Of a DNA stretch of 64,000 bases, positions 28,271 through 38,108 are shown in pieces. The stretch's first letter is position 1. Each line of letters opens with the position of its first letter. The DNA lies in the NCBI RefSeq assembly GCF_006171285.1, contig NZ_CP040889.1:2108001-2172000 (forward strand). Direction: 5' to 3'. The notes beneath the pieces were generated by a model. That model was not told where the DNA came from and did no database searches. It was given only the letters and a program-made list of their open reading frames with translations. The stretch is from Leclercia adecarboxylata. Its GTDB lineage: Bacteria > Pseudomonadota > Gammaproteobacteria > Enterobacterales > Enterobacteriaceae. Both the position numbers and the translations under genes were made by a program.

Positions 28271-30589
28271 ATGAAAATCAGTGACGGAAACTGGCTCATT
28301 CAACCGGGCCTGAACGTAACCTGTCCGGTTCAGGTGTTTGATGTGGAACAGCAGGGCAACGATCTGGTGGTCTATGTCGCCCCGCGCGACGTGCGTGAGC
28401 GCACCTGGCAGCTGGATACCCTGATGTTCACGGTGCGCCTGTTCTCGCCGCAGGAGGGGATTGTCGGGGTGAGGATCGAGCACTTCCAGGGCGCGCTCAA
28501 TAACGGCCCGCACTACCCGCTCAACGTTCTGAAAGACGTTAACGTGCAGATTGAAAACAACGCGGAGTTGGCTGAGCTGAAAAGCGGCAACGTCAGCGTG
28601 CGCGTCACCAAAGGCGAGTTCTGGTCGCTGGATTTCTTCAGGAACGGGCAGCGCATCACCGGCAGCCAGCTGAAAAACAACGGCTACGTGCAGGACGGCA
28701 ACACCGATCGCAACTACATGTTTGAGCGTCTGGATCTGGGCGTGGGCGAAACCGTCTACGGCCTCGGCGAGCGCTTTACCGCCCTGGTGCGCAACGGCCA
28801 GACGGTCGAAACCTGGAACCGCGACGGCGGCACCAGCACCGAGCAGTCGTACAAGAATATCCCGTTCTATCTCACCAACCGCGGCTACGGCGTGCTGGTG
28901 AACCATCCGGAAAACGTCTCGTTTGAAATCGGCTCCGAGAAGGTGTCGAAGGTGCAGTTCAGCGTCGAGGGCGAGTATCTGGAGTATTTCGTCATCGACG
29001 GCCCGACGCCGAAAGAGGTCCTGAACCGCTATACGCAGTTCACCGGCCGTCCGGCGCTGCCGCCTGCGTGGTCGTTCGGCCTGTGGCTCACTACCTCATT
29101 CACCACCAACTACGACGAAGCGACGGTGAACAGCTTTATCGACGGCATGGCCGAGCGCGACCTGCCCCTGCACGTCTTCCACTTCGACTGCTTCTGGATG
29201 AAGGCCTTCCAGTGGTGCGACTTCGAGTGGGACCCGGTGACCTTCCCGGACCCGGAAGGGATGATCCGCCGCCTGAAGGAGAAAGGGCTGAAGGTCTGCG
29301 TGTGGATCAACCCGTACATCGGGCAGAAATCGCCCGTCTTTAAAGAGTTGAAAGAGAAGGGCTATCTGCTGAAACGCCCGGACGGCTCCCTGTGGCAGTG
29401 GGATAAATGGCAGCCGGGGCTGGCGATCTACGACTTCACTAACCCCGAAGCCTGCAAATGGTACGCCGACAAGCTGAAAGGCCTGGTGGATATTGGCGTC
29501 GACTGCTTCAAAACCGACTTCGGCGAGCGCATCCCGACGGACGTGCAGTGGTTCGACGGCTCCGATCCGCAGAAGATGCACAACCACTACGCCTACATCT
29601 ACAACGAACTGGTGTGGAACGTGCTGAAAGAGACGGTAGGCGAGGAAGAGGCGGTGCTGTTTGCCCGTTCGGCGTCGGTGGGTGCGCAACAGTTCCCGGT
29701 GCACTGGGGCGGCGACTGCTACGCCAACTATGAGTCGATGGCCGAAAGCCTGCGCGGCGGGCTGTCGATCGGGCTCTCCGGGTTCGGGTTCTGGAGCCAC
29801 GATATCGGCGGGTTCGAGAACACCGCTCCGGCACACGTCTATAAACGCTGGTGCGCGTTCGGGCTGTTCTCCAGCCACAGCCGCCTGCACGGCAGCAAAT
29901 CCTACCGCGTGCCGTGGGCGTATGACGACGAGTCCTGCGACGTGGTGCGTCACTTCACCCAGCTGAAATGCCGGATGATGCCGTACCTCTATCGCCAGGC
30001 GGCGCTGGCCCGTGAGTTCGGCACGCCGATGCTGCGGGCGATGATGCTGGAGTTCCCGGACGATCCGGCCTGCGACTACCTCGACCGCCAGTACATGCTG
30101 GGGGATTCAGTGCTGGTTGCACCGGTGTTCAGCGAGGCGGGGGACGTGCAGTTTTACCTGCCGGAAGGGCGCTGGACGCACCTGTGGCATAACGACGAAA
30201 TCCAGGGCAGCCGCTGGCACAAACAGCAGCATGATTTCCAGAGCCTGCCGGTCTACGTGCGGGACAACACCCTGCTGGCGTTGGGCAATAACGACCAGAA
30301 GCCGGACTATGCCTGGAACGAAGGCACCGCCTTCCAGCTGTTTAACCTGGCCGATGGCGCTACGGCGGTGAGTGAAGTCCCTGCGGCAAACGGTGCCGTC
30401 GCCTTTACGCTTACCGCAACGCGTAGCGGCGATACCCTGACGCTAAAAGGGAGCGGCGAGGCGCGGGGCTGGTCGGTCTGTTTGCGCAATGTGCAGCAGA
30501 TCGGCGGGGTGAAAGGGGCGTCAAACGTCGGCAGCGAGTGGGGGGTGGTGGTGAAAGCGGAGGGGAACGAGGTGGTGGTTCACCTCTGA
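28271..30589 (+). CDS. yicI: Alpha-xylosidase YicI, GH31
   Basis: 772-residue cytoplasmic glycosidase, the same length as E. coli YicI, which is a hexameric alpha-xylosidase. By counting codons, the nucleophile falls at Asp416 (FKTDFGERI) and the acid/base at Asp482 (HWGGDCYAN), the E. coli positions. The N-terminal beta-sandwich (about 1-250), the barrel with its insert and C-terminal beta domains are all present. It forms an operon with yicJ (12-bp gap). A palindromic repeat follows the stop. Confidence 0.96.
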   Translation: MKISDGNWLIQPGLNVTCPVQVFDVEQQGNDLVVYVAPRDVRERTWQLDTLMFTVRLFSPQEGIVGVRIEHFQGALNNGPHYPLNVLKDVNVQIENNAELAELKSGNVSVRVTKGEFWSLDFFRNGQRITGSQLKNNGYVQDGNTDRNYMFERLDLGVGETVYGLGERFTALVRNGQTVETWNRDGGTSTEQSYKNIPFYLTNRGYGVLVNHPENVSFEIGSEKVSKVQFSVEGEYLEYFVIDGPTPKEVLNRYTQFTGRPALPPAWSFGLWLTTSFTTNYDEATVNSFIDGMAERDLPLHVFHFDCFWMKAFQWCDFEWDPVTFPDPEGMIRRLKEKGLKVCVWINPYIGQKSPVFKELKEKGYLLKRPDGSLWQWDKWQPGLAIYDFTNPEACKWYADKLKGLVDIGVDCFKTDFGERIPTDVQWFDGSDPQKMHNHYAYIYNELVWNVLKETVGEEEAVLFARSASVGAQQFPVHWGGDCYANYESMAESLRGGLSIGLSGFGFWSHDIGGFENTAPAHVYKRWCAFGLFSSHSRLHGSKSYRVPWAYDDESCDVVRHFTQLKCRMMPYLYRQAALAREFGTPMLRAMMLEFPDDPACDYLDRQYMLGDSVLVAPVFSEAGDVQFYLPEGRWTHLWHNDEIQGSRWHKQQHDFQSLPVYVRDNTLLALGNNDQKPDYAWNEGTAFQLFNLADGATAVSEVPAANGAVAFTLTATRSGDTLTLKGSGEARGWSVCLRNVQQIGGVKGASNVGSEWGVVVKAEGNEVVVHL

Positions 30590-30591
30590 GT

Positions 30592-30707
30592 CCCCTCACC
30601 CTAACCCTCTCCCCATAGGGGAGAGGGAATAGTGAGTGCTCATCTTTAAGCGGGTGAGGACGGGTTTTCTCCCTCTCCCTTTTAGGGAGAGGGCAGGGGT
30701 GAGGGTT
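30592..30707. repeat. Two palindromic repeats (CCCTCACCC type)
   Basis: Units at 30592-30627 and 30670-30707 in opposite sense lie between the convergent yicI and yicH. The right-hand unit contains the yicH stop codon and its last eight codons. Confidence 0.75.
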
Positions 30708-32391
30708 CTGCAACCGTGCTCACCGCTCCGCCCGTCATCGTCTGCGTCACCTGCTGTTTATCCATATTTACTGCGCTAAGTCTGCCGTTGACCGTCGGTT
30801 TCAGCGGGGAATCCTTCTGCACGTTGCCGCTGGCGGTGAGCTGAATATTGCCATCGCCTGCGATCGGCAGCGCTGGCCAGCCCCACTGCTGGATCACATT
30901 CAGCGGCACGCCGCGCCCGGTCAGGTTGACGGTGGTCTGGCGCACCGGCGTCTGCGATACCGTCGCTTTCGCTTCCAGAATGCCTTTTTCGGTAAAGGCG
31001 CTCAGTTCATTGATAGAAATTGTCGAAGCGTTGGCTGACAAGGAGAGCGACGGACGGCGCACGTCCACGCGGTTAAAGGTGGCGGCCGCGCCGTTCAGCG
31101 TGGCGGTACCCGCCCATACGCCCCACTGGCGATCTTTCGCCAGCTGCAGGTTGGTGCCGTAGCCGTCCAGGGCGGTGATCTGCCACGGGAACAGGGTGTC
31201 GACGTCGATCACCAGGTTACGGCTCAGGCCAAACTTGCGCAGCGTGACGCTGTTCAGCCACTCCGGCAGGGTATCCAGCCACTGCGTTTTCCAGTTTTCC
31301 GGCAGGGTGTATTCCAGCCCGGCGACGGCGACATCATCCAGCACCAGCGCTTTACCGCTGCGCAACCAGTTGCCGGAAGTGCGCACCATCCCGCCTTCCC
31401 AGCGCGAGGTGAACTGACGCAGGGCAATCCCCTGCGGGGAGAATTCGGCGTTCAGGATCGGGTCGAACAGGTGCAGGGAACCATAGATAAATTCGCTGGC
31501 GTTCATCGACAGGCGACCGTCCTCGCTCTGCCAGTCGCCCTGGCTCAACGTAAGGTTGCGCAGGCTTAAATCGAGATCGGTGACCGCCCAGTCCGGACCC
31601 TGCAGGCGGGCGTCGGTCACGTCCAGGCGACCAATCTGCAATGACGGCAGGGTGGTGATGGGGGCAAAGAAGTCGGCCAGGGATTTATCGCTCTGCAGGC
31701 GGATATCGTTCAGGCGCATGTTGTCCACCTTCCAGCCGCCGTTGGCGTCGCGCCGCGCGGTGCCGGTGAGCGAGCCCCGGGCCATATCTGCGCCGATGGT
31801 GGTCAGCACCACCTCTTTATCACTCAGCTCGCCTTCAATCAGCACGTTGCTGGCCGGTACGCCATTCAGCGTCAGCGACCCGGCGCTGATCTGGATCTGC
31901 GCTTTTTTGCCCAGTACGTTACCCGCTTCAGGGTCCCAGGGACGCACGCCGCCGGTCACCTTCTGGGCGCTCAGATCCCACGCGGTATTCGGGCTGTTGA
32001 ACGCCATGTTATTCAGCAGCAGGCGATCGGCCTGGAAGGGAAGAGGGGCGGTCTGCGGCGAGAGGTTCAGCGTGCCGTCAAACAGGGTGATGGTATCCAT
32101 GTGCAGCGGATCGGTGAGCTGGCGGCTGCTCACGCCAATATCGACCATTTTTGCGACCAGCGTCGCGGGCTGGCCGTCGCGCCCGAAGGTGACATTTTTC
32201 AGTACCAGGTGCGTGGGCGACGAGAAGCGGTGATCCATCAGGTCGAAGTTGAGTTCGTAATCGGTGTTTACCGTGATCCAGCTGCTGACCTGCGCTGCGC
32301 CCCAGCGCGTCTGGACAAGGATATAGAGCGCGAGGATCGCAATAAGCAGAACGGCCAGAATACCGACGAGAAGCTTTCCAATAAATTTCAT
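30682..32391 (-). CDS. yicH: AsmA-family protein YicH
   Basis: 569-residue envelope protein, AsmA/TamB-like, thought to act in lipid traffic between membranes. One N-terminal membrane anchor (residues 5-27, LLVGILAVLLIAILALYILVQ) precedes a long beta-rich periplasmic part. It opens MKFIGKLLVGILAVL as in E. coli. The last residues (EPSPLPSP) are encoded by the palindromic repeat, so the original C-terminus may have been replaced or extended. Monocistronic, convergent with yicI. Confidence 0.92.
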   Translation of the reverse strand: MKFIGKLLVGILAVLLIAILALYILVQTRWGAAQVSSWITVNTDYELNFDLMDHRFSSPTHLVLKNVTFGRDGQPATLVAKMVDIGVSSRQLTDPLHMDTITLFDGTLNLSPQTAPLPFQADRLLLNNMAFNSPNTAWDLSAQKVTGGVRPWDPEAGNVLGKKAQIQISAGSLTLNGVPASNVLIEGELSDKEVVLTTIGADMARGSLTGTARRDANGGWKVDNMRLNDIRLQSDKSLADFFAPITTLPSLQIGRLDVTDARLQGPDWAVTDLDLSLRNLTLSQGDWQSEDGRLSMNASEFIYGSLHLFDPILNAEFSPQGIALRQFTSRWEGGMVRTSGNWLRSGKALVLDDVAVAGLEYTLPENWKTQWLDTLPEWLNSVTLRKFGLSRNLVIDVDTLFPWQITALDGYGTNLQLAKDRQWGVWAGTATLNGAAATFNRVDVRRPSLSLSANASTISINELSAFTEKGILEAKATVSQTPVRQTTVNLTGRGVPLNVIQQWGWPALPIAGDGNIQLTASGNVQKDSPLKPTVNGRLSAVNMDKQQVTQTMTGGAVSTVAEPSPLPSP

Positions 32392-32510
32392 GGTCTTCCA
32401 TCACGTAAAACGCACATAAAGGAGTTATGCACGATTTATGCGCAATGCTCAAGGCGGGAATGGTGTAATTACGTGTCACGGCAGCAGTTGCCTGCTGCCG
32501 TAAAAGGGGA

Positions 32511-33902
32511 TCAGTTCTTTTCTGGCGGGAAAATCAGGTTCAGGACGATAGCGGTGATCCCACCGGCGGCGATGCCGGAAGAGAGCAGGTTCTTCACCCA
32601 GTCCGGGGCGAACTGCAGGATCAGCGGCTGCTGAGACACACCCAGACCCACCGCCAGCGACAGGGCGATGATCATGATGGCGCGGCGGTTCAGCGGCTCG
32701 CGGGAGACGATACGCACGCCCGATGCCGCGATGGTGCCGAACATCACCAGCGTTGCGCCGCCCAGGACCGGCTCAGGGATGTGCTGCACAAAGCCGCTCA
32801 CCGCCGGGAAAAGACCGAGCACGATCAGCATCAGCGCCACGACAAAGCCCACGTAGCGGCTGGCAACGCCGGTCAGCTGGATCACGCCGTTGTTCTGGCC
32901 GAAGCAGGAGTTCGGGAAGGTGTTGAACACGCCGGATACAAAGGAGTTCAGGCCGTTTGCCAGTACGCCGCCCTTCAGGCGCTTCATGTACAGCGGGCCA
33001 GAGACCGGTTGTTCAGAAACGTCAGACGTTGCGGTGATGTCGCCGATAGTTTCCAGGGAGGTGATCATGAATACCAGCATCAGCGGCAGGAGCAGGTTCC
33101 AGTCAATGCCCAGGCCGTAGTAAAGCGGCGTCGGGACCATAATCAGCGGGCTGTCGGTCGGTGCGCCGGACTGCGGCAGCATGCCCATCGCCCAGGCTGC
33201 CAGGTAGCCTGCGGCCATGGCAATCACCAGCGACGCGACGCGCAGGTACGGGTTACGCTGACGGTTGAGCAGAATAATGATCGCCAGCACGATACCCGCC
33301 AGCAGCAGGTTTTTCGGCGCGCCGAAGGTGTGATCATTCATCGCCGCATAGCCGCCGCCGATGGAGGTCAGGCCCACCTGAATCAGCGACAGGCCGATAA
33401 TCATCACCACTACGCCGGAGACCAGCGGGGTAATGATGCGGCGCGCCAGGTGCAGAACGCGAGAGATGACCATCTCGGTGCAGCTCGCCAGCATCAGGGT
33501 GCCGAACAGCGCCGCCATCATCGTTGGCACATCCGCGCCGCCGGTTTTCAGCGCCGTACCGCCCATGATCAGCGGGGCGACAAAGTTAAAGCTGGTGCCC
33601 TGGATCGACAGCAAACCGGAACCCACCGGGCCCCAGGCTTTAATCTGAATGATGGACGCCACGCCCGAGGCAAACAGCGACATGCTGATGATGTGTTGCG
33701 TGTCCTGCGCCGGTAAACCGAGCGCCTGGCAGATCAGCAGAGCGGGAGTAATCACGGCCACAAACATGGCCAGCAGATGCTGACAGGCGGCGAACAAGGT
33801 CTGCGCCAGCGGCGGACGGTCTTCAAGACGGTAAATCAGTTCACTGTTTTGCGTCTGCGCAATCGGTTGCGCATCCTGCTGTTCAACGGCGTTAACGGAC
33901 AT
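32511..33902 (-). CDS. xanP: Xanthine permease XanP
   Basis: 463-residue inner-membrane xanthine:proton symporter, NCS2 family, the same length as E. coli XanP. The NCS2 signature [17 protein letters not shown] and the TM1 block [18 protein letters not shown] are present. I chose ATG 33902 because it matches E. coli MSV... and follows AGGGG; the longer frame to 33959 enters the gltS promoter. It is divergent from gltS. A hairpin at 32478-32501 follows the gene but lacks a clear U-tract. Confidence 0.95.
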   Translation of the reverse strand: MSVNAVEQQDAQPIAQTQNSELIYRLEDRPPLAQTLFAACQHLLAMFVAVITPALLICQALGLPAQDTQHIISMSLFASGVASIIQIKAWGPVGSGLLSIQGTSFNFVAPLIMGGTALKTGGADVPTMMAALFGTLMLASCTEMVISRVLHLARRIITPLVSGVVVMIIGLSLIQVGLTSIGGGYAAMNDHTFGAPKNLLLAGIVLAIIILLNRQRNPYLRVASLVIAMAAGYLAAWAMGMLPQSGAPTDSPLIMVPTPLYYGLGIDWNLLLPLMLVFMITSLETIGDITATSDVSEQPVSGPLYMKRLKGGVLANGLNSFVSGVFNTFPNSCFGQNNGVIQLTGVASRYVGFVVALMLIVLGLFPAVSGFVQHIPEPVLGGATLVMFGTIAASGVRIVSREPLNRRAIMIIALSLAVGLGVSQQPLILQFAPDWVKNLLSSGIAAGGITAIVLNLIFPPEKN

Positions 33903-34126
33903 CTGCTGCGACCCCTGGAGGAAAAGCGGGCATTTTAGCCGAGTGGATGAGAAAAGCAAACGATTGCCAACAAAAAACGCAGAGAAATTCTACTGCAAAA
34001 TACGCCTTTTTCTGTCCCGGGGCGGCAAAGTTCATTACACTCCTGCTCCCGATTGTGGTTATAACGCGCAATCGTTACAGGAAAACGCGCATGTTGATGG
34101 AGCACGTGCCTTTAAAGGAGCCCACT

Positions 34127-35329
34127 ATGATTCATCTCGATACGTTGTCGACCCTCGTTGCGGCAACACTCGTTTTACTGCTTGGCCGTAAACTGGTTCA
34201 CAGCGTCCCTTTTCTCAAAAAATACACCATCCCGGAGCCCGTCGCGGGCGGATTACTGGCAGCCATTGCGCTGCTGGTGCTGAAAAAAAGCATGGGTTGG
34301 GAAATCAACTTCGATATGACCTTAAAAGACCCGCTGATGCTGGCCTTTTTCGCCACTATCGGCCTGAACGCCAACCTTGCCAGCCTGAGATCTGGCGGTA
34401 AGGTGCTGGGGGTGTTCTTAATTGTGGTGGTTGGACTGCTGGTAATGCAGAACGCCATCGGTATCGGTATGGCGTCGCTGCTGGGACTGGATCCGCTGAT
34501 GGGTCTGCTGGCCGGTTCGATCACCCTGTCGGGCGGTCACGGTACCGGCGCGGCCTGGAGCAAGCTGTTTACTGAACGCTACGGCTTCCAGAATGCCACT
34601 GAAGTAGCTATGGCCTGCGCCACCTTCGGGCTGGTGCTGGGCGGCCTGATTGGCGGGCCGGTGGCTCGCTATCTGGTGAAACACTCCACCACGCCGGACG
34701 GCAGGCCGGATGACGAAATGGTGCCGTCGGCATTTGAAAAACCGGACGTCGGGCGCATGATCACCTCTCTGGTGCTGATTGAAACCATTGCGCTGATCGC
34801 CATCTGCCTGACGGTAGGTAAAGTGATTGCACAATTGCTGGCGGGTTCCGCGCTGGAGCTGCCGGTCTTTGTTTGTGTGCTCTTTGTCGGGGTGATCCTC
34901 AGCAACAGTCTCTCACTGCTGGGCTTTTATCGCGTCTTTGAGCGGGCGGTATCGGTATTGGGTAACGTTTGCCTGTCGCTGTTCCTGGCGATGGCGCTGA
35001 TGAGCCTCAAGCTGTGGGAGCTGGCGTCGCTGGCCCTGCCAATGCTGGCGATTCTGGGGGTACAAACCCTGTTTATGGCACTCTACGCTGTCTTCGTCAC
35101 CTGGCGACTGATGGGTAAAAACTACGATGCGGCAGTGCTGGCGGCAGGACACTGTGGCTTTGGTATGGGGGCAACGCCGACGGCGATCGCCAACATGCAG
35201 GCCATTACCGAGCGCTTTGGCCCGTCGCATATGGCGTTTCTGGTGGTGCCGATGGTGGGGGCGTTCTTTATTGATATCGTCAACGCGCTGGTCATCAAAC
35301 TCTATCTGATGCTGCCGATGTTTGGCTGA
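34127..35329 (+). CDS. gltS: Sodium/glutamate symporter GltS
   Basis: 400-residue Na+-dependent glutamate importer with hydrophobic segments in two inverted repeats. MIHLDTLSTLVAATLVLLLG is the familiar N-terminus, and GGHGTGAAW and GHCGFGMGATPTA are the paired re-entrant loop motifs. ATG 34127 follows AAAGGAG. The stop directly abuts the stop of recG on the other strand (35329/35330). Confidence 0.95.
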   Translation: MIHLDTLSTLVAATLVLLLGRKLVHSVPFLKKYTIPEPVAGGLLAAIALLVLKKSMGWEINFDMTLKDPLMLAFFATIGLNANLASLRSGGKVLGVFLIVVVGLLVMQNAIGIGMASLLGLDPLMGLLAGSITLSGGHGTGAAWSKLFTERYGFQNATEVAMACATFGLVLGGLIGGPVARYLVKHSTTPDGRPDDEMVPSAFEKPDVGRMITSLVLIETIALIAICLTVGKVIAQLLAGSALELPVFVCVLFVGVILSNSLSLLGFYRVFERAVSVLGNVCLSLFLAMALMSLKLWELASLALPMLAILGVQTLFMALYAVFVTWRLMGKNYDAAVLAAGHCGFGMGATPTAIANMQAITERFGPSHMAFLVVPMVGAFFIDIVNALVIKLYLMLPMFG

Positions 35330-37411
35330 TCAGGCGTTCGAGTAACGCCCGGTCTCTGGCATCCAGCGGTCGATTAACGCTGCCGCCTGTTCGAGGTAGC
35401 GTTCATGAATATGGCGTGCCAGACGCTGAACTTCAGGGATCATGCCCTGATCGCGCAGTAAATCTGCCACTTTAAACTCGGCGTTACCGGTCTGACGGGT
35501 GCCGAGTAGCTCACCCGGCCCGCGGATCTCCAGATCCTGTTGCGCAATCACAAAGCCGTCGTTGCTGTCGCGCAATACCTGCAGGCGCTTCTGTGCCGTT
35601 TTCGACAGCGGTGCTTTGTAGAGCAGCACGCAGTGAGAGGCCACCGCGCCACGTCCGACGCGACCACGCAACTGGTGCAGCTGGGCCAGACCCAGACGCT
35701 CCGGGTTCTCGATGATCATCAGGCTGGCGTTAGGCACGTCTACCCCCACTTCAATTACCGTGGTGGCGATCAGCAGATGCAGTTCGCCCTGCTTGAAGGC
35801 CTGCATTACCGCCTGTTTCTCCGCAGGCTTCATGCGGCCATGCACCAGCCCGACGTTCAGCTCCGGCAGGGCCAGCTTAAGCTCTTCCCAGGTGGCTTCC
35901 GCCGCCTGCGCTTCCAGCAGGTCGGACTCCTCAATCAGCGTGCAGACCCAGTAAGCCTGACGGCCTTCCTGCAGACAGGCGTTGCGCACGCGCTCGATGA
36001 TGTCGCTGCGGCGCGTGTCCGGGATAGCGACGGTGGTTACCGGCGTACGCCCCGGAGGCAGTTCGTCGATGACGGAGGTGTCGAGATCGGCATAGGCGGT
36101 CATCGCCAGGGTGCGCGGGATTGGCGTCGCGGTCATGATCAGCTGATGCGGATGGTATCCCTGCTGGAGCCCTTTCTCCCACAGCGCCAGACGTTGATGC
36201 ACGCCGAAGCGGTGCTGCTCATCAATGATCACCAGCGCCAGCCCGTGAAACTGCACCTGCTCCTGGAAGATGGCATGGGTGCCGACAATCATCTGCACCT
36301 GACCGCTGGCAATCGCCTCCTGCTGCGCCTGTCGCGCCTTGCCTTTTTGCTTCCCGGCCAGCCAGCCCACTTCAACGCCCAGCGGCGCAAACCAGTTGCG
36401 GAAATTGTTCGCGTGCTGCTCGGCCAGCAGTTCGGTCGGCGCCATCAGGGCCACCTGTCTGCCGTGAGCAATGGCGCGCAGAGCGGCCAGGGCGGCCACC
36501 AGCGTTTTGCCCGAGCCCACATCGCCCTGAACCAGGCGCATCATCGGCACGTCCAGCGCCATATCGCGCTCGATCTCGGCGGTGACGCGGGCCTGGGCCC
36601 CGGTGGGTTTAAACGGCAGCGAGGCCAGCAGTTTATCTTTTAAATCATTACGGGCCGGGAGCGGCAGGGCATGAAAACGCTGTGCGCCGGCGCGTAACGC
36701 CAGCATGCTCAGGTTATGCGCCAGCAGCTCTTCGAGGATAAGGCGTCGCTGTGCCGGATGCTGCCCGCTCTCTAAATCGCTGAGCTGCAGCGTCGGCGGT
36801 GGTCGGTGCAGGGTGCGCAACGCGTCCGGCAGACTCATCATCCCCTGTGCCAGCTCGGGCGGCAGCAGTTCGGCTATGGCGCAGGTGTCGAGCAGCTCCA
36901 GCGCCTGATCGGTCAGCTTGCGCAGCGTCGCCTGCTTCACGCCTTCAGTCGTCGGGTAGACCGGGGTCAGCGTCTCCTGCAGCTCCGGCGTGCTGAGATC
37001 GCCCTGTACGCGGTACTCCGGGTGGATCATCTCCGCGCCGTATTTGCCGCGTTTGGCTTCGCCGTAGGCCAGCACCCGTCGCCCGGTAGCGAGGCTGTTT
37101 TTCATTGCCGCGCTGAAGTTAAAGAAACGCATCGTCAGAATGCCGGAGCCGTCGCTGATCTGGCAGGTCATCATCCGGCGGCCGCCGAAGGTGATGTTGC
37201 AGTTGAGGACTTCGCCTTCAACGGTGGCGTAAATGCCAGGCAGAAGTTCGCCAATCTGATAAAGCTGGGTACGGTCTTCGTAACGCAGGGGGAGGTGCAG
37301 GAGGAGATCCTGCACGGTATGCAGGCCAATTTTTGCCAGTTTGCTGCTCTGGGCCGCGCCAACGCCCGTCAGGGAATTGAGCGGCACAGCATCCAGCAGG
37401 CGGCCTTGCAT
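35330..37411 (-). CDS. recG: ATP-dependent DNA helicase RecG
   Basis: 693-residue branch-migrating helicase that regresses stalled forks and processes Holliday junctions. The wedge domain (about 1-155) is followed by helicase motifs: Walker A GDVGSGKT, DEQH in VIIDEQHRFG, and motif VI QLRGRVGRG. Length equals E. coli RecG. It is the last gene of the gmk-rpoZ-spoT-trmH-recG group, 3 bp after trmH. Confidence 0.97.
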   Translation of the reverse strand: MQGRLLDAVPLNSLTGVGAAQSSKLAKIGLHTVQDLLLHLPLRYEDRTQLYQIGELLPGIYATVEGEVLNCNITFGGRRMMTCQISDGSGILTMRFFNFSAAMKNSLATGRRVLAYGEAKRGKYGAEMIHPEYRVQGDLSTPELQETLTPVYPTTEGVKQATLRKLTDQALELLDTCAIAELLPPELAQGMMSLPDALRTLHRPPPTLQLSDLESGQHPAQRRLILEELLAHNLSMLALRAGAQRFHALPLPARNDLKDKLLASLPFKPTGAQARVTAEIERDMALDVPMMRLVQGDVGSGKTLVAALAALRAIAHGRQVALMAPTELLAEQHANNFRNWFAPLGVEVGWLAGKQKGKARQAQQEAIASGQVQMIVGTHAIFQEQVQFHGLALVIIDEQHRFGVHQRLALWEKGLQQGYHPHQLIMTATPIPRTLAMTAYADLDTSVIDELPPGRTPVTTVAIPDTRRSDIIERVRNACLQEGRQAYWVCTLIEESDLLEAQAAEATWEELKLALPELNVGLVHGRMKPAEKQAVMQAFKQGELHLLIATTVIEVGVDVPNASLMIIENPERLGLAQLHQLRGRVGRGAVASHCVLLYKAPLSKTAQKRLQVLRDSNDGFVIAQQDLEIRGPGELLGTRQTGNAEFKVADLLRDQGMIPEVQRLARHIHERYLEQAAALIDRWMPETGRYSNA

Positions 37412-37414
37412 GAT

Positions 37415-38104
37415 TTACTTCGCCGCCTGCATGGTGGCCCACCACGTCGCATCGGCTTCAATTTCGCCCTGCAGATTCACGTGGGGGTAGGGTAATTTTT
37501 TCTGCTTCGCCACTCTGGCCAGCACCGGATAACCGCCTTCAAACAGCAGGCGCTGCTGTTCGTCCTCCGGCAGCATGCTGTTCTCGCGTTCGTACATCCC
37601 GGCATTTTGTCGCTGACGCTGGGCTTCATACAGAATGAGCGCCGAGGCCACGGAAACGTTCAGGGACTGCACCATGCCGATCATCGGAATGATGATGTCC
37701 TGATCCGCCAGATCTAACGCTTCCCGGGTGATCCCCGTTTTCTCCTGACCCATCAGAATGCAGGTCGGGCGGGTGTAATCAATTTCGCGGAAATCGACGG
37801 CTTTGTCGGAAAGATGCGTCGCCAGTACCTGCATGCCGCGCCCTTTCAGATGCGAAATAGCTTCGCCAATGGTGTCGTGGGCTTTGACCTGTACCCAACT
37901 GTTGCTGCCTGCGGCAGCCGAGGCCATAGGACGCATTCGCGTCCCCTTCCAGACGGCGTGCACTTCATGCACACCGACGGCGTCTGCGGTACGGACGATA
38001 GCAGCGACGTTATGAGGTTTATGGACCTGCTCCATGCAGACCGTAAGATCGGGCTGACGCCTGGCGAGCATCTCACAGATACGTGCATAACGCGTTGCAT
38101 TCAT
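37415..38104 (-). CDS. trmH: tRNA (Gm18) 2'-O-methyltransferase TrmH
   Basis: 229-residue SPOUT methyltransferase that modifies G18 in the tRNA D-loop. The three SPOUT motifs are visible: NVAAIVRTADAVGV, LMGQEKTGIT and MVQSLNVSVASALILYE, which form the trefoil-knot SAM site. It lies 4 bp downstream of spoT and 3 bp upstream of recG. Confidence 0.96.
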   Translation of the reverse strand: MNATRYARICEMLARRQPDLTVCMEQVHKPHNVAAIVRTADAVGVHEVHAVWKGTRMRPMASAAAGSNSWVQVKAHDTIGEAISHLKGRGMQVLATHLSDKAVDFREIDYTRPTCILMGQEKTGITREALDLADQDIIIPMIGMVQSLNVSVASALILYEAQRQRQNAGMYERENSMLPEDEQQRLLFEGGYPVLARVAKQKKLPYPHVNLQGEIEADATWWATMQAAK

Positions 38105-38108
38105 AACA

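Noticed and set aside
32478..32501. Hairpin ACGGCAGCAG/CTGCTGCCGT after xanP as a terminator
   Set aside because: Strong stem, but no T-run on the xanP strand; kept only as an inverted repeat mentioned with xanP.
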